Virus record (IMG/VR): IMGVR_UViG_3300032053_003738
Coordinates: 1-38,124 of that record
Origin: a virus
DNA: 38,124 nt
Reading direction: 5' to 3' (one strand)
The translations under genes were made by a program, and so were the position numbers. Positions 25,172 to 33,836 of the stretch are shown here, piece after piece; the first letter of the stretch is position 1; each line of letters opens with the position of its first letter. The notes under the pieces were generated by a model. The model was not told the DNA's origin. It saw nothing but the letters and a program-made list of their open reading frames with translations, and searched no databases.

Positions 25172-26034
25172 TTAATCCTCCAGGGATTAACTTCCTTGAA
25201 ATGAGGCGGGGGTGCGTAACCTTTCTCCGGGATGTACATGAGGGTCCAGCCGAACCTCTCAGCCATGTCCGCCCAGTTCTTGCAGTTGGCGATGTGGGTG
25301 GCCTTCATTGTTATCATGTGTCTCTCTCTCGGAGTCGGAGGTCCCCCCTTCTTTATAGCATCAGTAAGAAAAGAGTCCCGTATACTTCTATAGAAAGGAG
25401 CATTCTTTTCGTGAATATCCATATACGTATCTCTAAAAAGAGTAGGTGTCACTCCCCAGTTCTTGTCTATTGGGTTCGGACCGTCCCTCCTTGCCAGGAA
25501 CATTACCCCTTTATCGGAATAGACGCTGATAACCTTCGCCCCTCGAGAAATACAAGCCAACAAATCCATGTCCGAAAGAGGCGTTGTGAAATCAAAGTAA
25601 GGACTTGACGGATGGGTATGCACGAACACCTTATCCGTCATATCCCAATCGTCAGGAACATCCATCTGATTGTGGGTTCCCGTAATATTCTTGTCTTCCG
25701 TCCCGTCCATGTTGACGAGATATCCAAACTCGTTCCCAACATCCCACCTCTCTCCTGGTATCTCTGTGCTTATCGGAACTGAATGAAGAGTACCTTTTGT
25801 CTTCTCCCATGCTCGAGAACCAAACGAAACAACGCTGTCCTTCACTTTCTGAAGAAGCTGGTCTACGCTCCCCGCAGACGTAGTTGTTTTCCTCATCTGT
25901 TTAGGAAATGAAAGGGACCCCTGCCCATCCTTTGGAAGAGAACCGCCCTTGTGTCCAGGCTGACTCTGATGCCCCCAATGACCAGATTTCCCCTTGACCC
26001 CGATTTCAATAAGAACCTTGAACTTCTCAGCCAC
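25168..26034 (-). CDS. Tagged JAMM/JAB-like metallopeptidase protein
   Basis: I chose a GTG at 26034 (288 aa) because AGGAG lies 6 bases upstream, right across the stop of the giant gene; the longer TTG frame overlaps that gene. The tag is at residues 15-34 and follows LIEIG. The catalytic region is VFVHTHPSSPYFDFTTPLSD with H139, H141, S154 and D157. This is the HxHP...SxxD pattern of JAMM (Prok-JAB/RadC-like) zinc isopeptidases, with a longer gap (12 residues instead of about 7) between His and Ser. The strand VISVYSDKGVMFLAR follows. The upstream Glu expected in the family could be in the GERWDVGNEFGY segment. It overlaps the HD gene by 4 bases. Confidence 0.75.
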   Translation of the reverse strand: MAEKFKVLIEIGVKGKSGHWGHQSQPGHKGGSLPKDGQGSLSFPKQMRKTTTSAGSVDQLLQKVKDSVVSFGSRAWEKTKGTLHSVPISTEIPGERWDVGNEFGYLVNMDGTEDKNITGTHNQMDVPDDWDMTDKVFVHTHPSSPYFDFTTPLSDMDLLACISRGAKVISVYSDKGVMFLARRDGPNPIDKNWGVTPTLFRDTYMDIHEKNAPFYRSIRDSFLTDAIKKGGPPTPRERHMITMKATHIANCKNWADMAERFGWTLMYIPEKGYAPPPHFKEVNPWRIK

Positions 26035-26035
26035 T

Positions 26036-29000
26036 TTATGCTCCTTGAACGAACACCAGGGACTCTGGCACATTGACAACCAGTTCCCCCCTCGGAGTCA
26101 TCACCCGAATAATATCCCCAGTCACGCTGGTTACAAGTCCGGCGTTAATGAACACGCTCCTGACCTCCCGGACCATCTGCCCAACCTGGAAGGCCCCGCC
26201 GGACCTAGCCAGCTCCCATCCATGGCTAATCATGCCCTGGACAGCCCCCACAAGCTCGCTGACGGCATATTTAGGGATGACCGTGACGTTGTAGACCTGG
26301 GCCAGGCCTATCGCCTGTTCTACGGCCCTTTTCCGGGCCAGGACGTACATCTGGAGATTCCCCTGGTCAATCTCTATGAGCTGACGAAGTCGGTTGATTT
26401 CAGCGTAAATCCCGGCAAGCATGGTGGTCACATCAGGAGAGGCCGCTTCCCCGTTGGACATGAGGACCTCGACGGGGTTCATCCCGTAGAGTTCCGACCT
26501 CGACATTCCAACCTTCGGCGGGAGCATCTTGTTCGTCAGGATGTCCTCGTTGACCAACTCAAGAATACGACACTTACAGTTCGAGAGACATCTCGTATCC
26601 CCGGCCCGAGGCACGGTAGGAAGAGAGGCCTTCGTATACGGAGAGTTCGCCGCCATGTTTTCGCAGTCCTCGCAATGCTCTGCGTCCCCCATAATCCAAG
26701 CCAGCTCCGTGGTGTCCGGCAGACCCGCCGTGTAGCCGTTCCAGTATTGAGAATAGATAGCGTCTCCGTACATCTTCGCACGGGTCTCCACCCGCTCCCG
26801 TGGGTAGGACTTGTCCTTGATGTCCCTCTGGAAGTCCTGCCAGAATCCCGACTCGAAGTTCATGGCCCCACCGACCTGAGAGGTATCCTCCGGGGTTATC
26901 CCGAGGTCTCGGTAGAAGGGGTTTCCTGCCCGGTATCCTCCAGCCAAGTATGCCACCCGGTAGGAGTTCTCAGCCGTAACCTTGAACCTCGACAAGGCCT
27001 CTTCTGGAGACAATCTCCCACTCTCGAGGTCCCCGACGAGATTATCAATCGCCGACTGGTAGTTGCCCATAGCCTTGTTAATCATCTCCACAGACTGCCC
27101 GTACATCGACGAGCGGTTCAGGACGTTCCCGCTGAGAACGCTCTGAATGGACGTGAAGGCCCGGCGGATTGGATTCAGGGAAGCGACGGAGAGGAACTTC
27201 GATGCCTCGTCAATCGACTCTTTCTTGTACGACCTCGAGAGAACACCCTTTATAAAGTCCTGCACAACCGGAGCAACGGTTCCTTCAACATCTCCTCGGA
27301 GAAAGAACTCAAGCGACTCGCAAAAGAACTCACTCGGACTGGACATGGCGTACAAACGAGGGTAGGGAATTTGTTCCCGCTCTGCCGCAACGAAGAACTC
27401 GTCAAGCTTATCGAAGTCTTCTGACTTAGCAAAATTATGTAGAAAGTGATGACCCATCTCGTGAAGGAACGTATTGGCTGGACCTGTAAATGCATCCACG
27501 TTAAGATGAATGACGGCATCTTGAGGCTTGCCAATAACTCTCGTACCAACTTCGTCGTACCACCCCGCATACGTACCGTACTTACCACCTTTTAATTCCG
27601 GGGCCGTATGGAGTACAACTCCGACGATACCGTTGAACCACTCCTTCGGTAGCTTACCAGCAGACTCAGAAATCGTTTCTACGTCATCACTAAAAGAGCG
27701 GCCCTTCGCAATGTAGTCAGACGACCCAGTCACCAGAGCTGGATTGAGGTTACCTCCTCCATCCCCCTTCGGGAGACTCCCACCCTTGTGCTTCGGGATT
27801 CCCTTATGGCCCCAATGACCTGACTTCGTAGTCCCGAACTCGAGAACAGACTCGGTCCTTTGCAGGGAGGCGTGTTTGTCGAACCAGTCCTTAATTGTCG
27901 GGTGCATGAGGTTGTGCTTCCCGATTAACCAGGCCTCGTAGTTGACCGCAAAGAACTCCCTCACGTTCTTTAGCCCGTACCCCCTCGGAGCCATCATTCC
28001 GAAAGTCCCCTTCCTCGCCCGAGAGAATGACCTGCGGAAGAACTCTCTGTCTCCAAAGCCAATTATCCCATTCGACCAGAAGTGGTGTCCTATCTCATGC
28101 CCAAGACATACAGCAGACCACTCCTCCCAGCTTATGTCCGCACCGAATGGCTTCCAAGCCACGTGTCCCCCTTCTGAAGGAGGATTAATTGAGTGCTGAA
28201 TCTTACTCAGAGATACATATATCCTACTACCTCCAGGCCCTTCTTCGTACCAGGCCATATACGGCCCCCTCCCCAAAAATTCAATCTTGGCCCCCCAAAC
28301 CCAGTCGATAGGAATCTTGCTCATGTACTTATTAATCTCTTTCTCAAGAGAAGAGAACTGAGATTTCGACAGCAGGTCAAGAACACCCGGAGCAAAAGCG
28401 TATGGGTAAACAACGGCTGACGGGACCGTATTACCCAGGGTCTTGATGGGGGTCGCAGACCCCTTCCCCTTGGTGGACCCTCCCCTATGCCCTGGGACGC
28501 TCGAGTGACCCCAATGACCGGAACGCCCCTTCACGCCGTATTCGAGAACGGACTCAATCCTCTTCGTAGGACGTTTGAACTTCTTGTCAAAAAAAGTCAG
28601 AAGAGGTTTGCTAACGTACTCAAACCTACCCGCCGCATACGCCTCAAAAGCAACAGCAAAAAATTCCGACTCACTCTGCAAAGCATACGGCCTGGCAACC
28701 CGGTAGTCGGGGTTGGGCGGGGTCACACCCAGACGGTCATCTTCTTTGACTTTGTTCCACGCTTTTCTATTTATATTCAACTCATCCGTCGTGAGATGTT
28801 CATACCAGACGTGGTGAGCTATCTCGTGTCCGACAATAAGATGCGTATCAGCGGGAGTAATCGGTCTGTCAGACGTAAAACCAACAAAACCTTTTCCGGT
28901 AAGGTCTCTTCCAAAATTCTCTGGGGTTATCGTAATCCTCTTCGCTCCAGTTGCCCCCGAATAAAAGCCACATCCGTAATACCCTGCGTTAGCCGCATTC

Positions 29001-31474
29001 GTGATGTAGATACCCTCTAACCCGACAAGATACCCATCTGGGATTTGAGCCAGGATGTCCTTTATTGAATTCAGAGTAACATCGAGAACATCTCTCGGAG
29101 GAGCGAACGAGGGGAGACCCATTCCAGGTATCTCTCCAAATTCCATGGCAATCTTACTCAGGAGGCGAGCCGCCTCCGGCCCGAAAGTAGGGGCCTTCAT
29201 CTGAGGAGCAGGGGTGTCGAGGGCCAGGGAGAGCTGTCCGTCCTTCGGGAGAGAACCACCCCGGTGGCCCGGCTGACTCTGGTGCTTCCAATGACCAGAG
29301 CGTCCCTTTACACCGTACTCCGTCACAACGTACTTTCCGTGGTAGGACTCCTTTTTCAGTCGTCTTCCTACCTCCTCGTTGAACCAGTAAACAATCCTCG
29401 GGTTCATCATACTATCGTGGCCCGAAATCCAGGCCTCAAAGTTGACAGAGAAGAACTCTCGATAATTCTTCAGCCCGTACGAACGAGGAGGCGGTTTCCC
29501 TATTCCACTTTCCGCCATCTCCCACTCTTGAATGAAGAAATCCTTCTGGCCCTGATTCAAGTGGTCGTACCAGATAGCGTGTCCTATCTCATGTGCCGCC
29601 ACTACACCAACCAGCTCTCTCCAGTCCTGGATACCCATATAGATACTGGGGGTCGTTGGGTCCTCGTACGCCATCTTAACGGACCCCACGTAGACAATAG
29701 CCGACCCGCCAGGCCTGTTGAGCTTCGGGTCGGTTGAATTCTGCACATACAACCCCAAGTTCATAGGACTACGGGCATCCTGGTCATTCAGAACAATATC
29801 GACCTTCTCCGCCCACTCTGCGGGAATCTTGTCGAGGTAGCCTCTAATTTTAGACAGGACAACCTCGTCTTCTTCCTTGGTAATAACCCCGAAGGCCAGA
29901 AGAGCGGTGTAGGAGGCGTTCTTCTCAATACCCACAACGTCCTTCGCCGTCCCTGGGAGGCTCCCTCCCTTGTGTCCAGGTATCCCGGCGTGACCCCGAT
30001 GTCCTGACTTCGCCGTACCGACCTCGTCAACGGACTCAACCCTTTTCTGGAATCTTTTTATGTTGTTGTCAAACCACTCGAGGACCGGGGGACTAATGAA
30101 CTTATATCTCCCAGCGGCGTACGCCTCGAAGTTCACCGTGAAGAACTCACCCCAATCTAGCCCATACTGCCGGGCTATCCGCCAGTCGCCTGTGCTCACG
30201 GGCTTGTCAGGAGTAAACCCACCAGTCTGCTTCCGAAGTGCCTCTCCTGTTTGCTTCCGCCAGTTGTCGAACATCTCAACTTCGTATGGAGTGAGAATAT
30301 TATCCGAAATGTGATGACCAAGCTCGTGAGCGACGATTATGTGCAAATCCTTGTAGGTAGTGGGACGCTCTGGAGGGAAACCAGCCAGGTTCACAACAGC
30401 GTGGGTTTCCTTGAAATGCTCCGGGTAGATGACAATGACATTCCGCTTGCCCTTGCTGTCGTAGAAGGCCCACCGCTCCGCACCAGCCCTGGCCTCAACG
30501 CCGTTAAGACCACGGAGAAAATTGTCAGGGACAGCGTCTAAGACGGTCTCGACAGCAACCTGTATAGCTCGGAAAGCGTCCTTCGACAAGGTGACACCAG
30601 CCATCCGCTTTACGCTTCCCAGGACCCTCTCAGCCTCCGGGCCGAAGCGAGGAGCCTTCATCTCCGGCGGTTTATCTGGGTCCTTTGGAGCACCCTTTCC
30701 AGGAGCAGAGCCGCCTCTTCGACCAGCAACGCTCGAATGACCCCAATGACCGGACTTCGGGGTTCCGAACTCAAGGACGCTCTCTGACATGAACTTCTTC
30801 CGCCCGACGTTCTTATCAAACCAGTCCCAGGCCTCGACCTCAATAGTACCCCTCTGATTCAGAACGTACTGCTCGAAGGCGGCGGAGAAATACTCGGAGG
30901 GGTTGTCAAGCGAGTGTACCGTTGGGGATTTCCCCCCGTCCAATGCCTTCGCATGGATGCCCACCCAAAGAAGCGAGAACGGAGTACTTGAGAATGACGA
31001 GAACTCAGACTCATGCTGACTGAAGTAATGATGAGCCAGCTCGTGGGTGAAGACTCTCCTGAACGCCTCCTTGATGGGGAGCTGTCGGCTGAACGCCTTC
31101 ATTACGTTTGTTGGGTGAATGATAATGGCCCCATCCATGTATTGACCCACGCCCAGATAGGACCCGCTCCTTCCTGTCATGTCCTCGGTGTCCTCGATGA
31201 GGACCAGCCTCAGCTCCTTGCTCCAGTCCTCCCCCATCTCGCTCAGGGTGTTTTTAACGGAGCTGACCATACCATCAACACCCTCCTTAGAGAATTCCCA
31301 CGGAGTCAACCTGCCAGAGACCTTGATGACAAAATCAGAGCCTTGTGCAGACAAACCAGGCAGACTCCCACCCTTATGTCCGGGTATCCCGGCGTGGTTC
31401 CAATGACCGGAGCGGCCCTTTACTCCCGCTTCCCTCAGCTTCTGAAGGGCCACGTCCTTGACATAGACATACAA
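26036..31474 (-). CDS. Giant tagged protein: six lethal-factor-like zincin modules plus MuF-type head domain
   Basis: This 1812-aa protein starts at a TTG with GGAGG 6 bases upstream. It has six tags, at residues 20-39, 240-258, 489-507, 724-743, 983-1002 and 1217-1235. Each is followed by a module with HExxH (first His at 144, 383, 628, 883, 1126, 1338) and a downstream E-(F/Y)-F (E194, 443, 673, 937, 1173, 1382), 44-60 residues on. All six sites look intact; in module 1 the usual Tyr before the Glu is His. After ESIDEA (E1423) the rest is MuF/SPP1 gp7-like: helices, then WIMGDAEHCEDCENMAANSP (H1600, C1601, C1604) and CLSNCKC. MuF proteins are minor head proteins inside the capsid. The order (enzymes N-terminal, MuF C-terminal) and the repeat number are unusual. 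Confidence 0.88.
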   Translation of the reverse strand: MYVYVKDVALQKLREAGVKGRSGHWNHAGIPGHKGGSLPGLSAQGSDFVIKVSGRLTPWEFSKEGVDGMVSSVKNTLSEMGEDWSKELRLVLIEDTEDMTGRSGSYLGVGQYMDGAIIIHPTNVMKAFSRQLPIKEAFRRVFTHELAHHYFSQHESEFSSFSSTPFSLLWVGIHAKALDGGKSPTVHSLDNPSEYFSAAFEQYVLNQRGTIEVEAWDWFDKNVGRKKFMSESVLEFGTPKSGHWGHSSVAGRRGGSAPGKGAPKDPDKPPEMKAPRFGPEAERVLGSVKRMAGVTLSKDAFRAIQVAVETVLDAVPDNFLRGLNGVEARAGAERWAFYDSKGKRNVIVIYPEHFKETHAVVNLAGFPPERPTTYKDLHIIVAHELGHHISDNILTPYEVEMFDNWRKQTGEALRKQTGGFTPDKPVSTGDWRIARQYGLDWGEFFTVNFEAYAAGRYKFISPPVLEWFDNNIKRFQKRVESVDEVGTAKSGHRGHAGIPGHKGGSLPGTAKDVVGIEKNASYTALLAFGVITKEEDEVVLSKIRGYLDKIPAEWAEKVDIVLNDQDARSPMNLGLYVQNSTDPKLNRPGGSAIVYVGSVKMAYEDPTTPSIYMGIQDWRELVGVVAAHEIGHAIWYDHLNQGQKDFFIQEWEMAESGIGKPPPRSYGLKNYREFFSVNFEAWISGHDSMMNPRIVYWFNEEVGRRLKKESYHGKYVVTEYGVKGRSGHWKHQSQPGHRGGSLPKDGQLSLALDTPAPQMKAPTFGPEAARLLSKIAMEFGEIPGMGLPSFAPPRDVLDVTLNSIKDILAQIPDGYLVGLEGIYITNAANAGYYGCGFYSGATGAKRITITPENFGRDLTGKGFVGFTSDRPITPADTHLIVGHEIAHHVWYEHLTTDELNINRKAWNKVKEDDRLGVTPPNPDYRVARPYALQSESEFFAVAFEAYAAGRFEYVSKPLLTFFDKKFKRPTKRIESVLEYGVKGRSGHWGHSSVPGHRGGSTKGKGSATPIKTLGNTVPSAVVYPYAFAPGVLDLLSKSQFSSLEKEINKYMSKIPIDWVWGAKIEFLGRGPYMAWYEEGPGGSRIYVSLSKIQHSINPPSEGGHVAWKPFGADISWEEWSAVCLGHEIGHHFWSNGIIGFGDREFFRRSFSRARKGTFGMMAPRGYGLKNVREFFAVNYEAWLIGKHNLMHPTIKDWFDKHASLQRTESVLEFGTTKSGHWGHKGIPKHKGGSLPKGDGGGNLNPALVTGSSDYIAKGRSFSDDVETISESAGKLPKEWFNGIVGVVLHTAPELKGGKYGTYAGWYDEVGTRVIGKPQDAVIHLNVDAFTGPANTFLHEMGHHFLHNFAKSEDFDKLDEFFVAAEREQIPYPRLYAMSSPSEFFCESLEFFLRGDVEGTVAPVVQDFIKGVLSRSYKKESIDEASKFLSVASLNPIRRAFTSIQSVLSGNVLNRSSMYGQSVEMINKAMGNYQSAIDNLVGDLESGRLSPEEALSRFKVTAENSYRVAYLAGGYRAGNPFYRDLGITPEDTSQVGGAMNFESGFWQDFQRDIKDKSYPRERVETRAKMYGDAIYSQYWNGYTAGLPDTTELAWIMGDAEHCEDCENMAANSPYTKASLPTVPRAGDTRCLSNCKCRILELVNEDILTNKMLPPKVGMSRSELYGMNPVEVLMSNGEAASPDVTTMLAGIYAEINRLRQLIEIDQGNLQMYVLARKRAVEQAIGLAQVYNVTVIPKYAVSELVGAVQGMISHGWELARSGGAFQVGQMVREVRSVFINAGLVTSVTGDIIRVMTPRGELVVNVPESLVFVQGA

Positions 31475-31486
31475 TGAGGCCCTCCG

Positions 31487-31771
31487 TCAGAGCAGGGTAT
31501 TGACTGGCATTTCTCCACGGAACACAGCCTTTCCAATTTCGGAATAGGCGATGCCCCACATCATGTCCTCGAACTCGGGCGAGTCGATTTTCAGGGTGTT
31601 GACAAAGGTAGAATGAACGACACCCTTGTCGGTCTTCTCCTCAGCACCCCACAAGTACCTGACCCCGCCAGCGAGGAGAAGTTCTCCCCATGCGTCGGGG
31701 ACGACGATTTCGCCTTCCCGCTTGCCAGGCTTGTCGTAGAGGACCTTACCACTCGTTGTTACGACTTTCAT
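31487..31771 (-). CDS. Hypothetical protein, 94 aa
   Basis: The ATG is preceded by GGAGAAACG, which supports it as a gene. The sequence (MKVVTTSGKVLYDKPG, then EIVVPDAWGELLLAGGVRYL) suggests a small beta-rich domain; the C-terminus carries helices with acidic residues (SPEFEDMMWGIAYSEIGKA). It lies between the portal-side gene and the giant MuF gene. Small proteins between portal and MuF genes occur in several phages. No family recognised. Confidence 0.65.
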   Translation of the reverse strand: MKVVTTSGKVLYDKPGKREGEIVVPDAWGELLLAGGVRYLWGAEEKTDKGVVHSTFVNTLKIDSPEFEDMMWGIAYSEIGKAVFRGEMPVNTLL

Positions 31772-32094
31772 GCGTTTCTCCTTTTAACTTCTATCCAGAC
31801 CCCCTCGGTCTTGGACCGTTTATACCTGGAATGGAACTTCACCCAGGCGTAGGGGAGACAATCCAGGAAGCCATTCTCAATCGCTTCCCCGAAGTACCCC
31901 ACCCACTCCTGAGCCAACTCCACCCGCTGGTCGAAGAGGTTCTTCATCCAGTCGGGCATCGTCTCGAGACTCTCTGCGGCGTTCTTGTAGTACAGATACC
32001 CCCGGTAAGCAGTCTCCGCAGACTCCTTGGTCTTGTAGACACAGGGACCCGTCCCTATCCGCCAGCGACCACCAGGACAGGCTAGAACGGGCAT
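31768..32094 (-). CDS. Hypothetical protein, 108 aa
   Basis: The gene overlaps the next by ATGA and follows the portal stop by one base. The N-terminus (LACPGGRWRIGTGPCVYKTKE) resembles the short Cys- and Gly-rich segment found in small phage proteins located after portals, where residues such as C-x-x-G-x-W-R-I-G precede a helical part (SAETAYRGYLYYKNAAESLE). The rest is helical and aromatic. It may be a structural accessory. I do not recognise a family with confidence. Confidence 0.65.
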   Translation of the reverse strand: MPVLACPGGRWRIGTGPCVYKTKESAETAYRGYLYYKNAAESLETMPDWMKNLFDQRVELAQEWVGYFGEAIENGFLDCLPYAWVKFHSRYKRSKTEGVWIEVKRRNA

Positions 32095-32095
32095 C

Positions 32096-33778
32096 TCAGT
32101 ACAACTCGAAGTCCTTGTCTTTGTTCTTCACCAGAGCAATAACCCGGTTCTTCATATCCTGAAGTTCCTTGTCCCGGCGAAGAGTTTCCATGAATGCGTC
32201 GATGGCAGAATCAGACTCCCGACCAGGAAGGTTCCCAACCGTAGCCTTCTTAATGGCCTGTTTCGGGTCCTGCCCGTTCCCCCCCTCCTTGCCGTTACCC
32301 TTCTCCTTTCCGTTTCCGCCACCGTCGGGAGAACCCCCCTTGGCTACAGCCTGAGCCTGGGCTTGAGCCATCATCATTTCCATCGGGTCCGGCTGTGGCT
32401 TGAGCGGGTTGACCCCACCGAGGCACGGTTCGTCCTTCTCCCACATCTTCATCAGCTCCTCCACCTGCGTGGGCGAGAGGTCCATGAAGACATTCTTGAG
32501 AATCCACTCAATGGGGAGAGTCAGCCCCGTCTGAGCGTACGTGGCAACGACGTTCGCCTTAATAGCCTCAATACTCCAGGTCAGCTCATCGTCGGCAGAC
32601 CCGAGTCCGGGGAACTTGAATTTCCACTCAAACGAGTTGGGGTCGAGACCCTTCATCAGGAACTCAACCTTGTAGAAGTGCCGGAGACCGATAGCCAGAA
32701 CGTGGCGGTAACGCCGGACAACCTTGGTGAAAGCCAGATGCTGTTGCGTCAACGTGGCCTTGGCGTTCACATCCCGCTCGAACCCGAGGTAGGCCTTGGG
32801 GACCTTCGTCCCGGCGAACAGTTTGTTATGGAAGTGCTCAAGGTCGGCGATGTGGGCAACGGAAGCGTCGGCGGATATCACGTCAATCCCAGTCGAGCGG
32901 TCCTTACGCACGGGAAGCCAGATGTCTTCCTGGGGCTGGAGCGGGTTCTTCTCTGTGCGGAGATTCCCGGCGTTGTCCATGAACCTGCGGCTCTTGTACA
33001 TCGATTTGAGTTTCTCAATGTACTTGTAACCCTCAGCAGTCCCCATATTCGACACGTCCACCTTGAAAACGAGACGCTGGTGGGCCTTGGTGATTCGATT
33101 CACCAGGATAGCGTCCTCGAGCATCCTCACTATTTTGTATGTCCTCCGACAACGCTGGAGAACCGACTCGTCCACTCCGTAGTCCTCCTCCCCAACCTTG
33201 AAGTGAACGATTTCCCAGGGTTCAAACTCAATCCCCTTCTTATCCATGTCGAACTCTTTCTGCACGTAGGGGTGAGCCTGGATAAGATTTCCCTTGTCGT
33301 CCTTGTTGACCCACATGGAAGAGGAGGGAAGATTGACAAGCTTGACGACCTCGTTGGGGTCTACAACGACCTCATAGAAGAAGTCACCATACTTCGCCGT
33401 TCCTCGAGACAAGAACCAAACCCGGTTCTTTATCCCGGTCCTCATCTCGAAATCCTTGGCGACCTTGTTGGCCTTTACTGGACCGCCCTCAATGGCGAGG
33501 GTGTAAACATCATCCTCTGAAGCAGAGCCGCCGGACACAATAAAATCTGCGTAGAGGTCCAGAGCAGACGATATCTCCGTAATCTCCCTGTCCATCTCCT
33601 CGTACTCTTTGTACTTCCCGTTCCTATGGGGGGACAGTTCGACAAGACTTTCCATCCGCTCCCACCTATCGAGAGCTTTCCTCTCGGAGGTATCGGGGGC
33701 TGAGGCAGAGGGTTCTTCCGAGCCGGAATCACGCCAGGCTCTGGTTAGGGATTTCATACGAGTTGCGAGACTAGGCAT
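32096..33778 (-). CDS. Portal protein, T4 gp20-like
   Basis: This 560-aa protein follows the gp20 pattern: REITEISSALDLYADFIV near residue 65, then RRTYKIVRMLEDAILVNRIT (the conserved Arg/Tyr/Glu stretch), then HQRLVFKVDVSNMG, EDIWLPVRKDRSTGIDVIS and KAYLGFERDVNAKATL. The C-terminal 100 residues are low complexity (Asn/Gly/Lys repeats around KEKGNGKEGGNGQ). It would form the dodecameric portal at one capsid vertex, docking terminase and the neck. The ATG is preceded by AGGAG. It is the first gene after a short non-coding stretch with a promoter-like site, and the MuF protein comes two small genes later. Confidence 0.92.
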   Translation of the reverse strand: MPSLATRMKSLTRAWRDSGSEEPSASAPDTSERKALDRWERMESLVELSPHRNGKYKEYEEMDREITEISSALDLYADFIVSGGSASEDDVYTLAIEGGPVKANKVAKDFEMRTGIKNRVWFLSRGTAKYGDFFYEVVVDPNEVVKLVNLPSSSMWVNKDDKGNLIQAHPYVQKEFDMDKKGIEFEPWEIVHFKVGEEDYGVDESVLQRCRRTYKIVRMLEDAILVNRITKAHQRLVFKVDVSNMGTAEGYKYIEKLKSMYKSRRFMDNAGNLRTEKNPLQPQEDIWLPVRKDRSTGIDVISADASVAHIADLEHFHNKLFAGTKVPKAYLGFERDVNAKATLTQQHLAFTKVVRRYRHVLAIGLRHFYKVEFLMKGLDPNSFEWKFKFPGLGSADDELTWSIEAIKANVVATYAQTGLTLPIEWILKNVFMDLSPTQVEELMKMWEKDEPCLGGVNPLKPQPDPMEMMMAQAQAQAVAKGGSPDGGGNGKEKGNGKEGGNGQDPKQAIKKATVGNLPGRESDSAIDAFMETLRRDKELQDMKNRVIALVKNKDKDFELY

Positions 33779-33796
33779 GGCAATTCTCCTACTCCC

Positions 33797-33825
33797 GTAG
33801 TAGAAGAGTTGGGTCAGATTGTCAA
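33797..33825 (-). promoter_or_regulatory. Possible promoter before the portal gene
   Basis: TTGACA (33820-33825, minus strand) is followed after 17 bases by TACTAC (33797-33802), a weak 3/6 match to a -10 box. It begins in the 57-base gap between the QueD-like gene and the portal. The same CTTGACA start appears in the head-gene promoter at 18540-18569. Weak -10 makes this tentative. Confidence 0.35.
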
Positions 33826-33836
33826 GCCTATTTTAG

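Larger units (their letters stand above)
9130..31417 (-). repeat. Dispersed GHW/GGS peptide-tag repeat, 14 copies
   Basis: The tag reads roughly G-x-(K/R)-SGHWxHxxxPGHxGGSLP at protein level. Copies lie at 9130-9180, 20104-20163, 20989-21048, 21738-21794, 22500-22559, 23250-23303, 25010-25060, 25933-25992, 27770-27826, 28469-28528, 29246-29305, 29954-30010, 30701-30757 and 31358-31417. All are in coding frame and on the minus strand. Several are almost identical in DNA, for example 20104-20163 and 20989-21048. They precede catalytic modules or stand at protein N-termini. A weakened copy lies near 20230-20262. Confidence 0.92.

Noticed and set aside
23939-25204. Long plus-strand open frame of 421 codons
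   Set aside because: It is antisense to the HD-domain gene, whose metal-binding motifs and tag are recognisable. Its composition is Leu/Val/Pro/His-rich, typical of the complement of a coding frame; no motif seen.
20104-31417. CRISPR-like or non-coding repeat array
   Set aside because: The repeated DNA is in frame in every copy, encodes the same peptide tag and has uneven spacing of hundreds of bases to 9 kb, unlike CRISPR.
32363-33520. Plus-strand open frame of 385 codons
   Set aside because: Antisense to the gp20-like portal, with no motif and a shadow-like composition.
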